A stretch of 5,527 nt of DNA from Limiplasma sp031549415 (GCA_031549415.1 JAVBPU010000037.1:1-5527), one strand, 5' to 3'; shown: positions 1-5,387, numbered from the stretch's first letter. Program-made: numbers and translations. The notes: a model not told the origin generated them from the letters alone.

Positions 1-200
1 TAAGGGGAGGGCAAAGGGCACCGCCAGTGAGTGTCAGCCCAGTGGGCTGTGCCACCGAAGGTGGCAAGCGAACGAGAGGTGGGATAAGGAGGCGAGCGCA
101 TAAGCGGCAGCGCAATGCGCGACACCGACTGCCACCTCGCCCCTCCCCCTAGACTTCCCCTTAGCATCGTCGCCCTGTTGGGCAACAAATTTCAGTAAGG
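1..200 (+). repeat. Structured repeat element, copy 1 (possible ncRNA or leader of the diguanylate cyclase gene)
   Basis: This gene-free stretch can fold into a closed multi-stem structure. The outer stem is TAAGGGGA (1-8) with TCCCCTTA (156-163). Inside it are CAGCCC/GGGCTG (35-40/44-49, loop AGT), TGCCACC/GGTGGCA (50-56/60-66, loop GAA), AGGTGG/CCACCT (77-82/132-137) and GCGCAT/ATGCGC (96-101/115-120, 13-nt loop). Bases 35-74 match the reverse complement of the right end of the window closely, and 134-200 match the reverse complement of the 85-bp array units (shared CCCCCTAGAC, TCCCCTT and CATCGT blocks). So it is one member of a family present at both ends in opposite orientation. No convincing promoter lies between it and the ATG at 221, so it may be transcribed as leader. 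I do not recognise it as a known RNA family. The repeat call is firm; RNA function is inferred. Confidence 0.7.
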
Positions 201-204
201 AACA

Positions 205-220
205 GAAAGGGGCGCTCCCC
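205..220 (+). promoter_or_regulatory. Ribosome binding site inside a small hairpin
   Basis: GAAAGGGG (205-212) is a good Shine-Dalgarno sequence 8 bases before the ATG at 221, and it fixes that start. Its GGGG (209-212) can pair with CCCC (217-220) across a CGCT loop, so the binding site could be hidden in a four-pair GC hairpin that abuts the start codon. This could lower or modulate translation of the diguanylate cyclase. The pairing is seen in the sequence; the regulatory role is inferred. Confidence 0.55.
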
Positions 221-1126
221 ATGGAAAAAAACCGGCAATATATGGACATTTTAGACCACCTGTCCGAAGCCGTGTTCTTTGTGGACCAAGAATACCGGGT
301 CACCTTTTGGAACGCGGCGGCGGAGCGCATCACCGGGCACCTGGCCGTGGAGGTACTGGGGCATCCCTGCGCCTCCCATTTGCAGGTGTACCGGGACGGA
401 GAGGGCACCGGGCTGTGCAAGACGGGCTGCCTGCCCAAGCAGGCCATGGCCCAGGGCAGCGTCTGTACCAGAGAGCTGATGCTCACCCATAAAAAGGGGC
501 ACATGGTTCCCGTGAGGGCCACCGCTTTGCCCCTGTGGGAAAAGGGCCGGGTGGTGGGCGCGGCCCAGATTTTTTCGCCGCTGCAGCCCCAGGACCCCGG
601 GGAGTACGACCAAAGCCTGGTGGAAACCCTGTCCGAGCTGGTGCTGCGGGACAGCCTGACGGGCCTGCCCAACCGCCGCCACCTGGAAAGCCACCTGGCC
701 TTCAAGCTCCATGAGGCCAAGGTGTTTGCCGGAAACCTGCTGGTGGTGTTTTTGGACATCGACAATTTCCGCGATTTCAACAACCAATACGGCCACACCA
801 CCGGGGACGACGTGCTGGTGGCCCTGGGCCGGGCCGTGCGCCGGAACCTGCGCAAAAGCGACCAGTTTGGCCGCTGGGGCGGCGAGGAATTTTTGGGCGT
901 CTTTGACGTGACCGGCCTGGCGGACGCCGGCATCCCGGCGGAGAAGATCCGCAAGGCCGTGGAGAAAATTGAGATTTTCCACCAGGAGAAGCCCCTGCGC
1001 GTCACCTGCTCCTTGGGGGCCACGCTGGCCAAGGCCAACGATACCCCGGAAAGCATCGTGGACCGGGCGGATGAGCTGATGTACGTCAGCAAAAGAAGCG
1101 GCAAAAACCGGGTTACATTTGGGTAA
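221..1126 (+). CDS. PAS-domain diguanylate cyclase (GGDEF protein)
   Basis: A 301-residue cytoplasmic sensor enzyme predicted to make cyclic di-GMP from two GTP. Residues about 8-118 form a PAS domain (start LSEAVFFVDQEYRVTFWN, end HKKGHMVPVRATALPL). Residues about 138-300 are the GGDEF domain: DSLTGLPNRR at 144-153, metal-binding D179 in FLDIDNF, and the active-site motif GGEEF at 220-224, a functional variant of GGDEF. The inhibitory-site motif RxxD is present as R211-D214, five residues before GGEEF, so product feedback is expected. There is no membrane segment or signal peptide, so the signal is sensed inside the cell. The PAS domain holds C50, C66, C70 and C82, including LCKTGC, which may bind a metal or sense redox state. 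No EAL or other effector domain is present. The start is supported by GAAAGGGG. The next gene is 139 bases away. Ligand unknown. Confidence 0.95.
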   Translation: MEKNRQYMDILDHLSEAVFFVDQEYRVTFWNAAAERITGHLAVEVLGHPCASHLQVYRDGEGTGLCKTGCLPKQAMAQGSVCTRELMLTHKKGHMVPVRATALPLWEKGRVVGAAQIFSPLQPQDPGEYDQSLVETLSELVLRDSLTGLPNRRHLESHLAFKLHEAKVFAGNLLVVFLDIDNFRDFNNQYGHTTGDDVLVALGRAVRRNLRKSDQFGRWGGEEFLGVFDVTGLADAGIPAEKIRKAVEKIEIFHQEKPLRVTCSLGATLAKANDTPESIVDRADELMYVSKRSGKNRVTFG

Positions 1127-1173
1127 GGCGTTGTTTGGGTTTTTTTACAACCTGTAACAACTGATAAATAACG

Positions 1174-1202
1174 TTGCAAATTACGGCCTGATGCGGTACG
1201 CT
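1174..1202 (+). promoter_or_regulatory. Weak candidate promoter for the PepSY-like secreted protein gene
   Basis: TTGCAA (1174-1179) and TACGCT (1197-1202) lie 17 bases apart and keep the most important positions of the -35 (TTG) and -10 (TA...T) boxes. Transcription would begin near 1209, upstream of the preferred ATG at 1266. Matches are only 4/6 and 3/6, so this is tentative. The rest of 1127-1265 shows only a short inverted repeat, TTTCGCA/TGCGAAA (1203-1209/1225-1231). Confidence 0.3.
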
Positions 1203-1265
1203 TTTCGCAGGAAAATCTCCATTTTGCGAAAGGCGGTGCATTTTTTGGGAGAACGGAAGAAGCGG

Positions 1266-2117
1266 ATGGGTCTGAGGCGTGCGTTGACCCTTTCCCTGGC
1301 GGTGTTGTTGGCCTTTGGCCTGTTCCCGGAGGCTCTTTTGACGGCGGCCCTGGCCACGGAGATTCGGCCCGCGCTGGGCCACGCGGTGGATTTTAACCAG
1401 GTGTACTACGACTATTTGCTGAAAAAGGCGGACATGGTGCTGGAGCTGGGGGATTACCAGGACTGGCCTTTGGACAAGCGGGCGGAGCTGGACCAGGTTT
1501 TGGTGGACGGGGGCCTGCTGCAAGACCCCACATCGGCGGTGAACCTGGTGCCCGGCGCGGAGGACATGCCCAGGGACCAGGCCTGGGAGCTGGCGCTGAC
1601 CGCGGTTTTGGAGCGGTCGGGCATGCCCCAGGAAAGGCTGAGCGCCATCCCCCGGGCGGAGTACTTTTATCACCAGCAGGGGGCCCGGTACTGGCGCTTC
1701 CAATTTGACGCCAGGGAGCCCAACGAAAACGACAGCCTGTTTTTCTTTACGGTGGCCCTGGACGCCGCCACGGGCATCGTGGAGCATTTCGGCGAGGGCG
1801 CCCAGTACCTGGATTCCAACCCGGAACCCAGCCTGCCCCCGGAGCCGGGGGACAAGTCCGAGGGAGAGGCCATCCACGCCGCCCGCATGCTGGTGCTAAA
1901 CACCCTGGGCCAGGAGCGGCGCATCACCCCCGAGGTGTTTGACACCTACAAGGTGGTGGCGCGGCTGTCGGACACCACCATGGCCGGGGTTCGCTGTTGG
2001 CTGGTGATCTTCGCCGGGAAGGACCCGGAGTTGGGCTTCTATTTCGGCACCTATGACGTGATGCTGGACCCCAAAACCCTGGAGCCGCTGGAAACCTCCG
2101 GCGTGGGGAACGGGTGA
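1266..2117 (+). CDS. Secreted protein with two PepSY-like repeats, function unknown
   Basis: A 283-residue exported protein that I do not recognise as a named family. The reading frame opens at 1191, but that ATG has no ribosome binding site. The ATG at 1266 follows GGAAGA (1255-1260) and begins directly with a classic signal peptide: MGLRR, a hydrophobic core to about residue 29, and probable cleavage at ALA-TE (30/31). There is no lipobox cysteine, so it is probably released or held by other means. Two similar halves follow: residues about 104-175 (helix AWELALTAVLERSG, then YWRFQFDA and FFFTVALDAATGIVEHF) and about 201-278 (helix AIHAARMLVLNTLG, then CWLVIFAG and YDVMLDPKTLEPLETS). A helix plus strands ending in 'V-LD-TG' resembles PepSY domains, which are often linked to peptidase inhibition outside the cell. 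The linker 184-198 is rich in Pro, Glu and Ser. The gene ends 42 bases before a strong terminator. PepSY assignment is by eye and moderate. Confidence 0.75.
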   Translation: MGLRRALTLSLAVLLAFGLFPEALLTAALATEIRPALGHAVDFNQVYYDYLLKKADMVLELGDYQDWPLDKRAELDQVLVDGGLLQDPTSAVNLVPGAEDMPRDQAWELALTAVLERSGMPQERLSAIPRAEYFYHQQGARYWRFQFDAREPNENDSLFFFTVALDAATGIVEHFGEGAQYLDSNPEPSLPPEPGDKSEGEAIHAARMLVLNTLGQERRITPEVFDTYKVVARLSDTTMAGVRCWLVIFAGKDPELGFYFGTYDVMLDPKTLEPLETSGVGNG

Positions 2118-2159
2118 GATTCTTTTTGGATGGACACTGGTATATGTGACCAGCAACAT

Positions 2160-2187
2160 AAAAAACCGGCCTCGCGCCGGTTTTTTT
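2160..2187 (+). terminator. Strong bidirectional intrinsic terminator
   Basis: AAAAAACCGGC (2160-2170), loop CTCGC (2171-2175), then GCCGGTTTTTT (2176-2186) with one more T. The GC stem with a seven-T tail ends transcription of the PepSY-like gene on the + strand, and the A-run lets it work for - strand transcripts too. It isolates the glycosyltransferase gene from read-through. Confidence 0.93.
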
Positions 2188-2215
2188 GTGGACGGCGCGG
2201 CCCGCCCCGCCCGTA

Positions 2216-2243
2216 GCGCTGGCGCGGGCACAGCGGCCAGCGC
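2216..2243. other. 8-bp GC hairpin in intergenic region
   Basis: GCGCTGGC (2216-2223) and GCCAGCGC (2236-2243) form a perfect 8-pair stem with a 12-base loop. No T-run follows, so it is not a terminator. It is the second of four hairpins between 2160 and 2339. Function unknown. Confidence 0.5.
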
Positions 2244-2246
2244 GTA

Positions 2247-2278
2247 GGGAAAACTGGAAAAAGGGCAAACTGGAAAAA
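2247..2278 (+). repeat. 16-bp tandem duplication
   Basis: GGGAAAACTGGAAAAA (2247-2262) is followed immediately by GGGCAAACTGGAAAAA (2263-2278), 15 of 16 bases identical. It lies about 42 bases upstream of the -35 box of the glycosyltransferase promoter, so it could be a paired binding site for a regulator or simply a replication slip. Confidence 0.7.
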
Positions 2279-2294
2279 AGGTCTCGCCCTTTTT
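2258..2294 (+). terminator. Second terminator-like hairpin
   Basis: AAAAAGGGC (2258-2266) pairs perfectly with GCCCTTTTT (2286-2294) around a 19-base loop, giving 9 pairs ending in five Ts. The same GCCC can instead pair with GGGC at 2295-2298. It could back up the terminator at 2160, but the large loop and the stem absorbing the T-run make it weaker. Confidence 0.4.
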
Positions 2295-2305
2295 GGGCAC
2301 GGGCG

Positions 2306-2339
2306 CAAGCGGCCTTCCCTTGAAACGGAAGGCCGCTTG
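2306..2339. promoter_or_regulatory. 13-bp inverted repeat over the -35 box, candidate operator
   Basis: CAAGCGGCCTTCC (2306-2318) and GGAAGGCCGCTTG (2327-2339) are perfect inverted repeats around the 8-base loop CTTGAAAC. The loop contains the -35 hexamer TTGAAA, and the right arm fills the promoter spacer. A dimeric repressor bound here would block RNA polymerase, which is the usual position of an operator. No T-run follows, so termination is unlikely on the + strand. Confidence 0.55.
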
Positions 2340-2348
2340 TGTTATATT
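2320..2348 (+). promoter_or_regulatory. Sigma-70-type promoter of the glycosyltransferase gene
   Basis: TTGAAA (2320-2325) and TATATT (2343-2348) each match consensus at 5 of 6 positions with the ideal 17-base spacer. Transcription should start near 2355, giving a leader of about 57 bases before the ATG at 2412. It also rules out the upstream in-frame ATG at 2337 as a start, since that would not be transcribed from here. Confidence 0.72.
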
Positions 2349-2411
2349 GCAAATGATTCTCTTCGGATGGTTGCCTACCCCACATACTTTACAATACAAA
2401 GGATGTTGCGC

Positions 2412-3872
2412 ATGAACGGCGTTGCTTCTCCCTCTTTTCCATGGAAAAAAGCGGTGTATCCGGTTTTGTTTGTGCTGCTGGTGGGCCTGGCGGCGGGGCT
2501 GATTTTTCATAAGCTGGGCCAGCGGGAGCTGGTGGCCTACGATGAATCCCGCCACGGGGTGAATGCCTATGAAATGATGCAGCGCGGGGACTGGGTGGTG
2601 AACACCTACCAGGGCGAGCCCGACGACTGGAACCTGAAGCCGCCGCTGTCCTACTGGGCCATCATGCTGGGGTTTCGCCTGTTTGGCTTTAACAGCTTTG
2701 GCCTGCGCTTCTTCAGCGCTTTTTCCATGCTGCTGATGTTTGTGGCCCTGGGGCTGTGGGCCTACAAGCGCCACGGCAAAATCGCCAGCCTGGGGGCGCT
2801 GGTCTTTTTGCTGGCCAATGTGAATTTATATGGCTTTGGCGCGGGCCGGGCCGGGGACGCCAACGCCATCTACATGCTGTGGATGGTGCTGGGGCTGCTG
2901 TGCATGCTGGACAGCGAGAGGGACCTTCGCTGGCTGTATGGCGCGGCCCTGTGCTTTGGCTTTGCCTTCATGGCCAAAAGCTATCACGCCCTCCTGCTAC
3001 CGGCGGTGGCCTTTGTGTATCTGTGCGCCACAGGCCAAATCAAAAAGCTCAAAATCAAGAACTACCTTCTGTTGGTGGCCCTGGGGCTGCTGCCCATTCT
3101 GCCCTGGGCCATCGCCCGGTACGCCCGGGACGGGTGGACCTTTTTTGCCCAGATGCTGCAAACGGACGTGGTGGCCCGGGTGGGCGCGGGGGGCGAGAGC
3201 GATGTGGGCTCTTCGCTGTGGAACTACTACCTCAGGATGCTGCTGGCCAACCCCGCCGTGGTGATGGGGGGCCTGCTGTGCGCCCTGGGCTTTGGGGGCA
3301 AGATGATGGAAAGCGGCAAGCCCTCCCCCAGGCAAATTGGCTATTTGCTGTGGATGTTGCTGCCCGTGGCGCTGTACTCCTTTTCCTCCTTCAAATTGCT
3401 GCATTACATCCATTTTTGCACCGTGGGCCTGGCCATCCCCTGCGGCTGGACGGTGCAATGGCTGTGGCGGAACGCCAAGCGCGGCTTTTTGCTGGCCAGC
3501 GCCCTGGTGGCCCTGGCGGTGGGCTTCGCGGTGCAGATCGGCCATGTGGCCTACATGGTGGACCAGCAGCCTGGGCCGGGCAGCTTCCAAACCGCCCTTT
3601 TGGAAGCCCTGGACCGGGACGTGGACAGCGGGACCCACGCCTATATTGAATATGCGGTGGAGGACCGGACCCTGACCACCTGGACCCAAAACGACCTGCT
3701 CTGCGCCCAGATGCAGGGGGATGTGCTGGGCCTGAACGGCGGGGCGGCGGCCTTTGCGCAGGACGAGGAGCCCGCCCTGCTGATCATTGACAAGCGGCTG
3801 GCGGGCAACGAGCTGCTGGAGTACTGTCCGGTGAAGTATGAATCCATGTATTTGTATATTCTGGAGAATTAG
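2412..3872 (+). CDS. ArnT/PMT-like membrane glycosyltransferase (GT39 family)
   Basis: A 486-residue polytopic membrane enzyme of the dolichyl/undecaprenyl-phosphate-sugar transferase superfamily, which moves a sugar from a lipid carrier to a protein or lipid on the outer face of the membrane. The first membrane segment is about residues 15-33. It is followed by the catalytic acidic pair D44-E45 in YDESRHGVNAYEMMQRGDW and the family signature NLKPPLSYW (74-82). GRAGDANAIY (145-154) carries a second conserved Asp (D149), and FMAKSYHALLLP (186-197) and FSSFKLLHYIHF (325-336) match later family blocks. About ten or more hydrophobic segments run to about residue 381, then a soluble tail of about 105 residues. 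The frame is open from 2337, but AAAGGA (2398-2403) lies 8 bases before the ATG at 2412 and the promoter starts near 2355. An ATG at 2403 is less likely. Substrate cannot be told; lipid A modification is not implied. It stands alone as a gene. Confidence 0.88.
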   Translation: MNGVASPSFPWKKAVYPVLFVLLVGLAAGLIFHKLGQRELVAYDESRHGVNAYEMMQRGDWVVNTYQGEPDDWNLKPPLSYWAIMLGFRLFGFNSFGLRFFSAFSMLLMFVALGLWAYKRHGKIASLGALVFLLANVNLYGFGAGRAGDANAIYMLWMVLGLLCMLDSERDLRWLYGAALCFGFAFMAKSYHALLLPAVAFVYLCATGQIKKLKIKNYLLLVALGLLPILPWAIARYARDGWTFFAQMLQTDVVARVGAGGESDVGSSLWNYYLRMLLANPAVVMGGLLCALGFGGKMMESGKPSPRQIGYLLWMLLPVALYSFSSFKLLHYIHFCTVGLAIPCGWTVQWLWRNAKRGFLLASALVALAVGFAVQIGHVAYMVDQQPGPGSFQTALLEALDRDVDSGTHAYIEYAVEDRTLTTWTQNDLLCAQMQGDVLGLNGGAAAFAQDEEPALLIIDKRLAGNELLEYCPVKYESMYLYILEN

Positions 3873-3874
3873 CG

Positions 3875-3923
3875 AGGGCACTGGTTTTGCCGGGCCCGGC
3901 TTTTCGCGGCGCCTGCCCTTTCC
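3875..3923 (+). terminator. Probable terminator after the glycosyltransferase gene
   Basis: AGGGCA (3875-3880) pairs with TGCCCT (3914-3919), followed by TTTCCCTTC. Inside lies a perfect 12-bp palindrome GCCGGGCCCGGC (3889-3900) followed by TTTT. Either the inner GC hairpin or the nested structure could stop transcription, though neither has a clean long T-run. Confidence 0.5.
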
Positions 3924-3928
3924 CTTCA

Positions 3929-3957
3929 TTGACAGCCCGGCGCTTGTGTGCTATGCT
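3929..3957 (+). promoter_or_regulatory. Strong sigma-70-type promoter of the binding-protein gene
   Basis: TTGACA (3929-3934) is a perfect -35 box, 17 bases from TATGCT (3952-3957), which is preceded by the extended -10 TG (3949-3950). Transcription should start near 3964, giving a leader of about 54 bases. GGAAGGA (4000-4006) is the ribosome binding site, a slightly long 11 bases before the ATG at 4018. This is the best promoter in the window and suggests high expression. Confidence 0.88.
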
Positions 3958-4017
3958 ATACGGACCGGAAAGGATATTTCCACAACCAAATACACAAACG
4001 GAAGGACGTAGATTCCC

Positions 4018-5094
4018 ATGAAAAAAATCCTATCCCTTGCCCTGGTGGCCCTGATGGCCCTGGGCCTAGTCAGCTTCGCGGGCGCGGAGACCATCGACCA
4101 GGCGCTGATTGACGCCGCCAAGGCCGAAGGCGAGCTGACCGTGTACGCCAGCTGCGAAGAAGCCTACATGAACGCCGCCTGCGACAAGTTCCAAGAGCTG
4201 TACGGCATCACCGTGAACCGGCAGCGGCTGTCCACCGGCGAGGTGGCCGCCAAGATTGAGGAAGAAAAGGGCAACCCCTCCGCAGACGCCTGGTTTGGCG
4301 GCACCACCGACCCCTATAACGAAAGCGCCGCCAAGGGCCTGCTGGAGCCCTACGCCGCCGTCAACGCCTCCCACCTGCTGGGGGACATGTACAAGGACGC
4401 GGACAACAACTGGTTCGGCATCTACAAGGGCATCCTGGGCTTCATGGTCAACAAGGAAGAGCTGACCCGCCTGGGGCTGGAAGCGCCCAAGGACTGGGAC
4501 GACCTGATCAAGCCCGAGTACAAGGGCCTCGTCTGGCTGTCCAACCCCAACACCGCCGGCACCGCCAAGCTGGTCATCAACACCATGGTGCAGATGAAGG
4601 GCCATGACGAGGCCATGAAGTACTTTGTGGAGCTGGACAAGAACATTGCCCAGTACACCAAGAGCGGCTCCGGCCCCTCCAAGAAGGTGGGCGTGGGCGA
4701 GTGCGTCATCGGCATCGGCTTCCTGCATGACGGCATCACCCAGATCCTGGACGGCTACGACAACATCGAGCTGATCATCCCCGCCAGCGGCACCAGCTTT
4801 GAAATTGGCGCCACCGCCATCTTCAAGGGCGCGAAGCATCCCAACGCCGCCAAGCTGTGGGTGGAGTTTGCCTTAAGCCCCGACTGCGTGAACATTGCCA
4901 AGGAAAACGAGAGCTTCCAGTTCCTGGTGATTGACAATGCGGAGCAGCCCAAGGAAGCCACCGATTTCGGCCTGGACCCCGAAAACGTGATCAAGTACGA
5001 CTTTGCGGACGCCAAGGCCAACACCTCCAAGTACGTGGAAGATTTCTTCGCGGCGTTGGGCGCTGCGGCGGATGACCGGTTTAAGACGGAGTAA
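4018..5094 (+). CDS. ABC transporter extracellular solute-binding protein (FbpA/AfuA/PhnS-like)
   Basis: A 358-residue secreted binding protein that would capture a solute and pass it to an ABC importer. The signal peptide is MKKILSLALVALMALGLVSF with probable cleavage AGA-ET (23/24). There is no lipobox Cys, unusual for a binding protein in a single-membrane Gram-positive. The mature part is a two-lobed class II fold: GELTVYAS (38-45) opens lobe 1, then FQELYGITV (58-66), SADAWFGGTTDPY (88-100), GIYKGILGFMVNKEEL (134-149), PKDWDDLIKPEYKGLVWLSNP (157-177) and SGSGPSKKVGVGECVIGIGF (216-235). This layout is that of the COG1840 group (ferric iron, aminoethylphosphonate or hexose-phosphate binding). 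The adjacent Tyr pair typical of FbpA iron sites is not seen, and the Ser/Gly-rich SGSGPSKK points rather to an anionic ligand; this is inference. The gene has a strong promoter of its own but no permease or ATPase within the window; 433 bases of repeats follow. Length is usual for the family. Confidence 0.92.
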   Translation: MKKILSLALVALMALGLVSFAGAETIDQALIDAAKAEGELTVYASCEEAYMNAACDKFQELYGITVNRQRLSTGEVAAKIEEEKGNPSADAWFGGTTDPYNESAAKGLLEPYAAVNASHLLGDMYKDADNNWFGIYKGILGFMVNKEELTRLGLEAPKDWDDLIKPEYKGLVWLSNPNTAGTAKLVINTMVQMKGHDEAMKYFVELDKNIAQYTKSGSGPSKKVGVGECVIGIGFLHDGITQILDGYDNIELIIPASGTSFEIGATAIFKGAKHPNAAKLWVEFALSPDCVNIAKENESFQFLVIDNAEQPKEATDFGLDPENVIKYDFADAKANTSKYVEDFFAALGAAADDRFKTE

Positions 5095-5100
5095 AGCGGC

Positions 5101-5387
5101 TGACAGCAGTTGGTGATTCAACTTGACAACAGTTGGTTTCCCAACTGGATACGGTGCTAAGGGGAAGGATGGGGGGAACGGCCCCCCGTTCCCGGGCTTT
5201 CAGCCTGACGACAACAGTTGGTGACCCAACTGGCTACGATGTCAAGGGGAGGTCTAGGGGGAACGGCCCCCCGTTCCCGGCCTTTCAGCCTGACGACAAC
5301 AGTTGGTTCCCCAACTGGCTACGATGTCAAGGGGAGGTCTAGGGGGAACGGCGAGGTTCCCCCTTGGACCTCCCCTTAACAATCCCC
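5101..5387 (-). repeat. Array of three 85-bp hairpin repeats
   Basis: CAACAGTTGG recurs at 5127, 5212 and 5297, exactly 85 bases apart, and a degenerate half-unit precedes it (5101-5123). Each unit has a 7-pair hairpin CAGTTGG/CCAACTG with loops TTTC, TGAC and TTCC (5130-5147, 5215-5232, 5300-5317), then an AAGGGGA-type block. Units 1 and 2 also have GGGAACGG/CCGTTCCC with a CCCC loop (5174-5193, 5259-5278) and a linker CTTTCAGCC. Units 2 and 3 are 60/62 identical over 5206-5267 and 5291-5352, with both differences in the hairpin loop. The reverse complement of this unit continues repeat copy 1 at 134-200, so the array belongs to the same family and reads on the - strand. No protein fits. It may also help end transcription of the binding-protein gene. 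Confidence 0.88.
5329..5377. repeat. Long near-perfect hairpin at the end of the array
   Basis: AAGGGGAGGTC (5329-5339) pairs with GACCTCCCCTT (5367-5377), and AGGGGGAAC (5341-5349) with GTTCCCCCT (5356-5364), around the loop GGCGAG. Only T5340 opposite T5365-G5366 interrupts 20 pairs. It replaces the short GGGAACGG hairpin of the first two units and joins the array to copy 2. No T-run follows on the + strand, so it is not a typical terminator. Confidence 0.85.

Noticed and set aside
1..165. c-di-GMP riboswitch before the diguanylate cyclase gene
   Set aside because: GGGCAAA appears at 9-15, but the other conserved blocks and two-helix layout of GEMM riboswitches are missing, and a second copy lies where no gene follows.
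1130..1151. Terminator after the diguanylate cyclase gene
   Set aside because: GTTGT/ACAAC gives only 5 weak pairs and the T-run is in the loop, not after the stem.
34..1179. Long open frame of 381 codons on the - strand opposite the diguanylate cyclase gene
   Set aside because: The + strand gene has clear PAS and GGDEF motifs. The antisense frame is open because of GC-rich codon bias, shows no recognisable domain, and runs into repeat copy 1.
2348..2362. Fur-box-like sequence at the glycosyltransferase transcription start
   Set aside because: TGCAAATGATTCTCT matches the 7-1-7 Fur pattern at only about 10 of 14 positions and is a poor palindrome; the gene has no evident link with iron.
2337..2411. 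Upstream start for the glycosyltransferase at the ATG at 2337
   Set aside because: It lies in the promoter spacer, has no ribosome binding site, and would add a non-hydrophobic N-terminal stretch not expected in the family.
5123..5151. TTGACA in the repeat as a -35 promoter box
   Set aside because: TTGACA occurs at 5123-5128 and on the - strand in the array units (for example 5328-5323), but no acceptable -10 box lies 16-18 bases further on.
5133..5342. Open frame of 69 codons on the + strand in the 85-bp array
   Set aside because: It follows the repeat period, lacks a ribosome binding site, and its product is simply the repeated hairpin units translated.
5101..5387. CRISPR array
   Set aside because: Units are 85 bases with continuous similarity and hairpins; there are no unique spacers of equal length between short repeats, and no cas gene.
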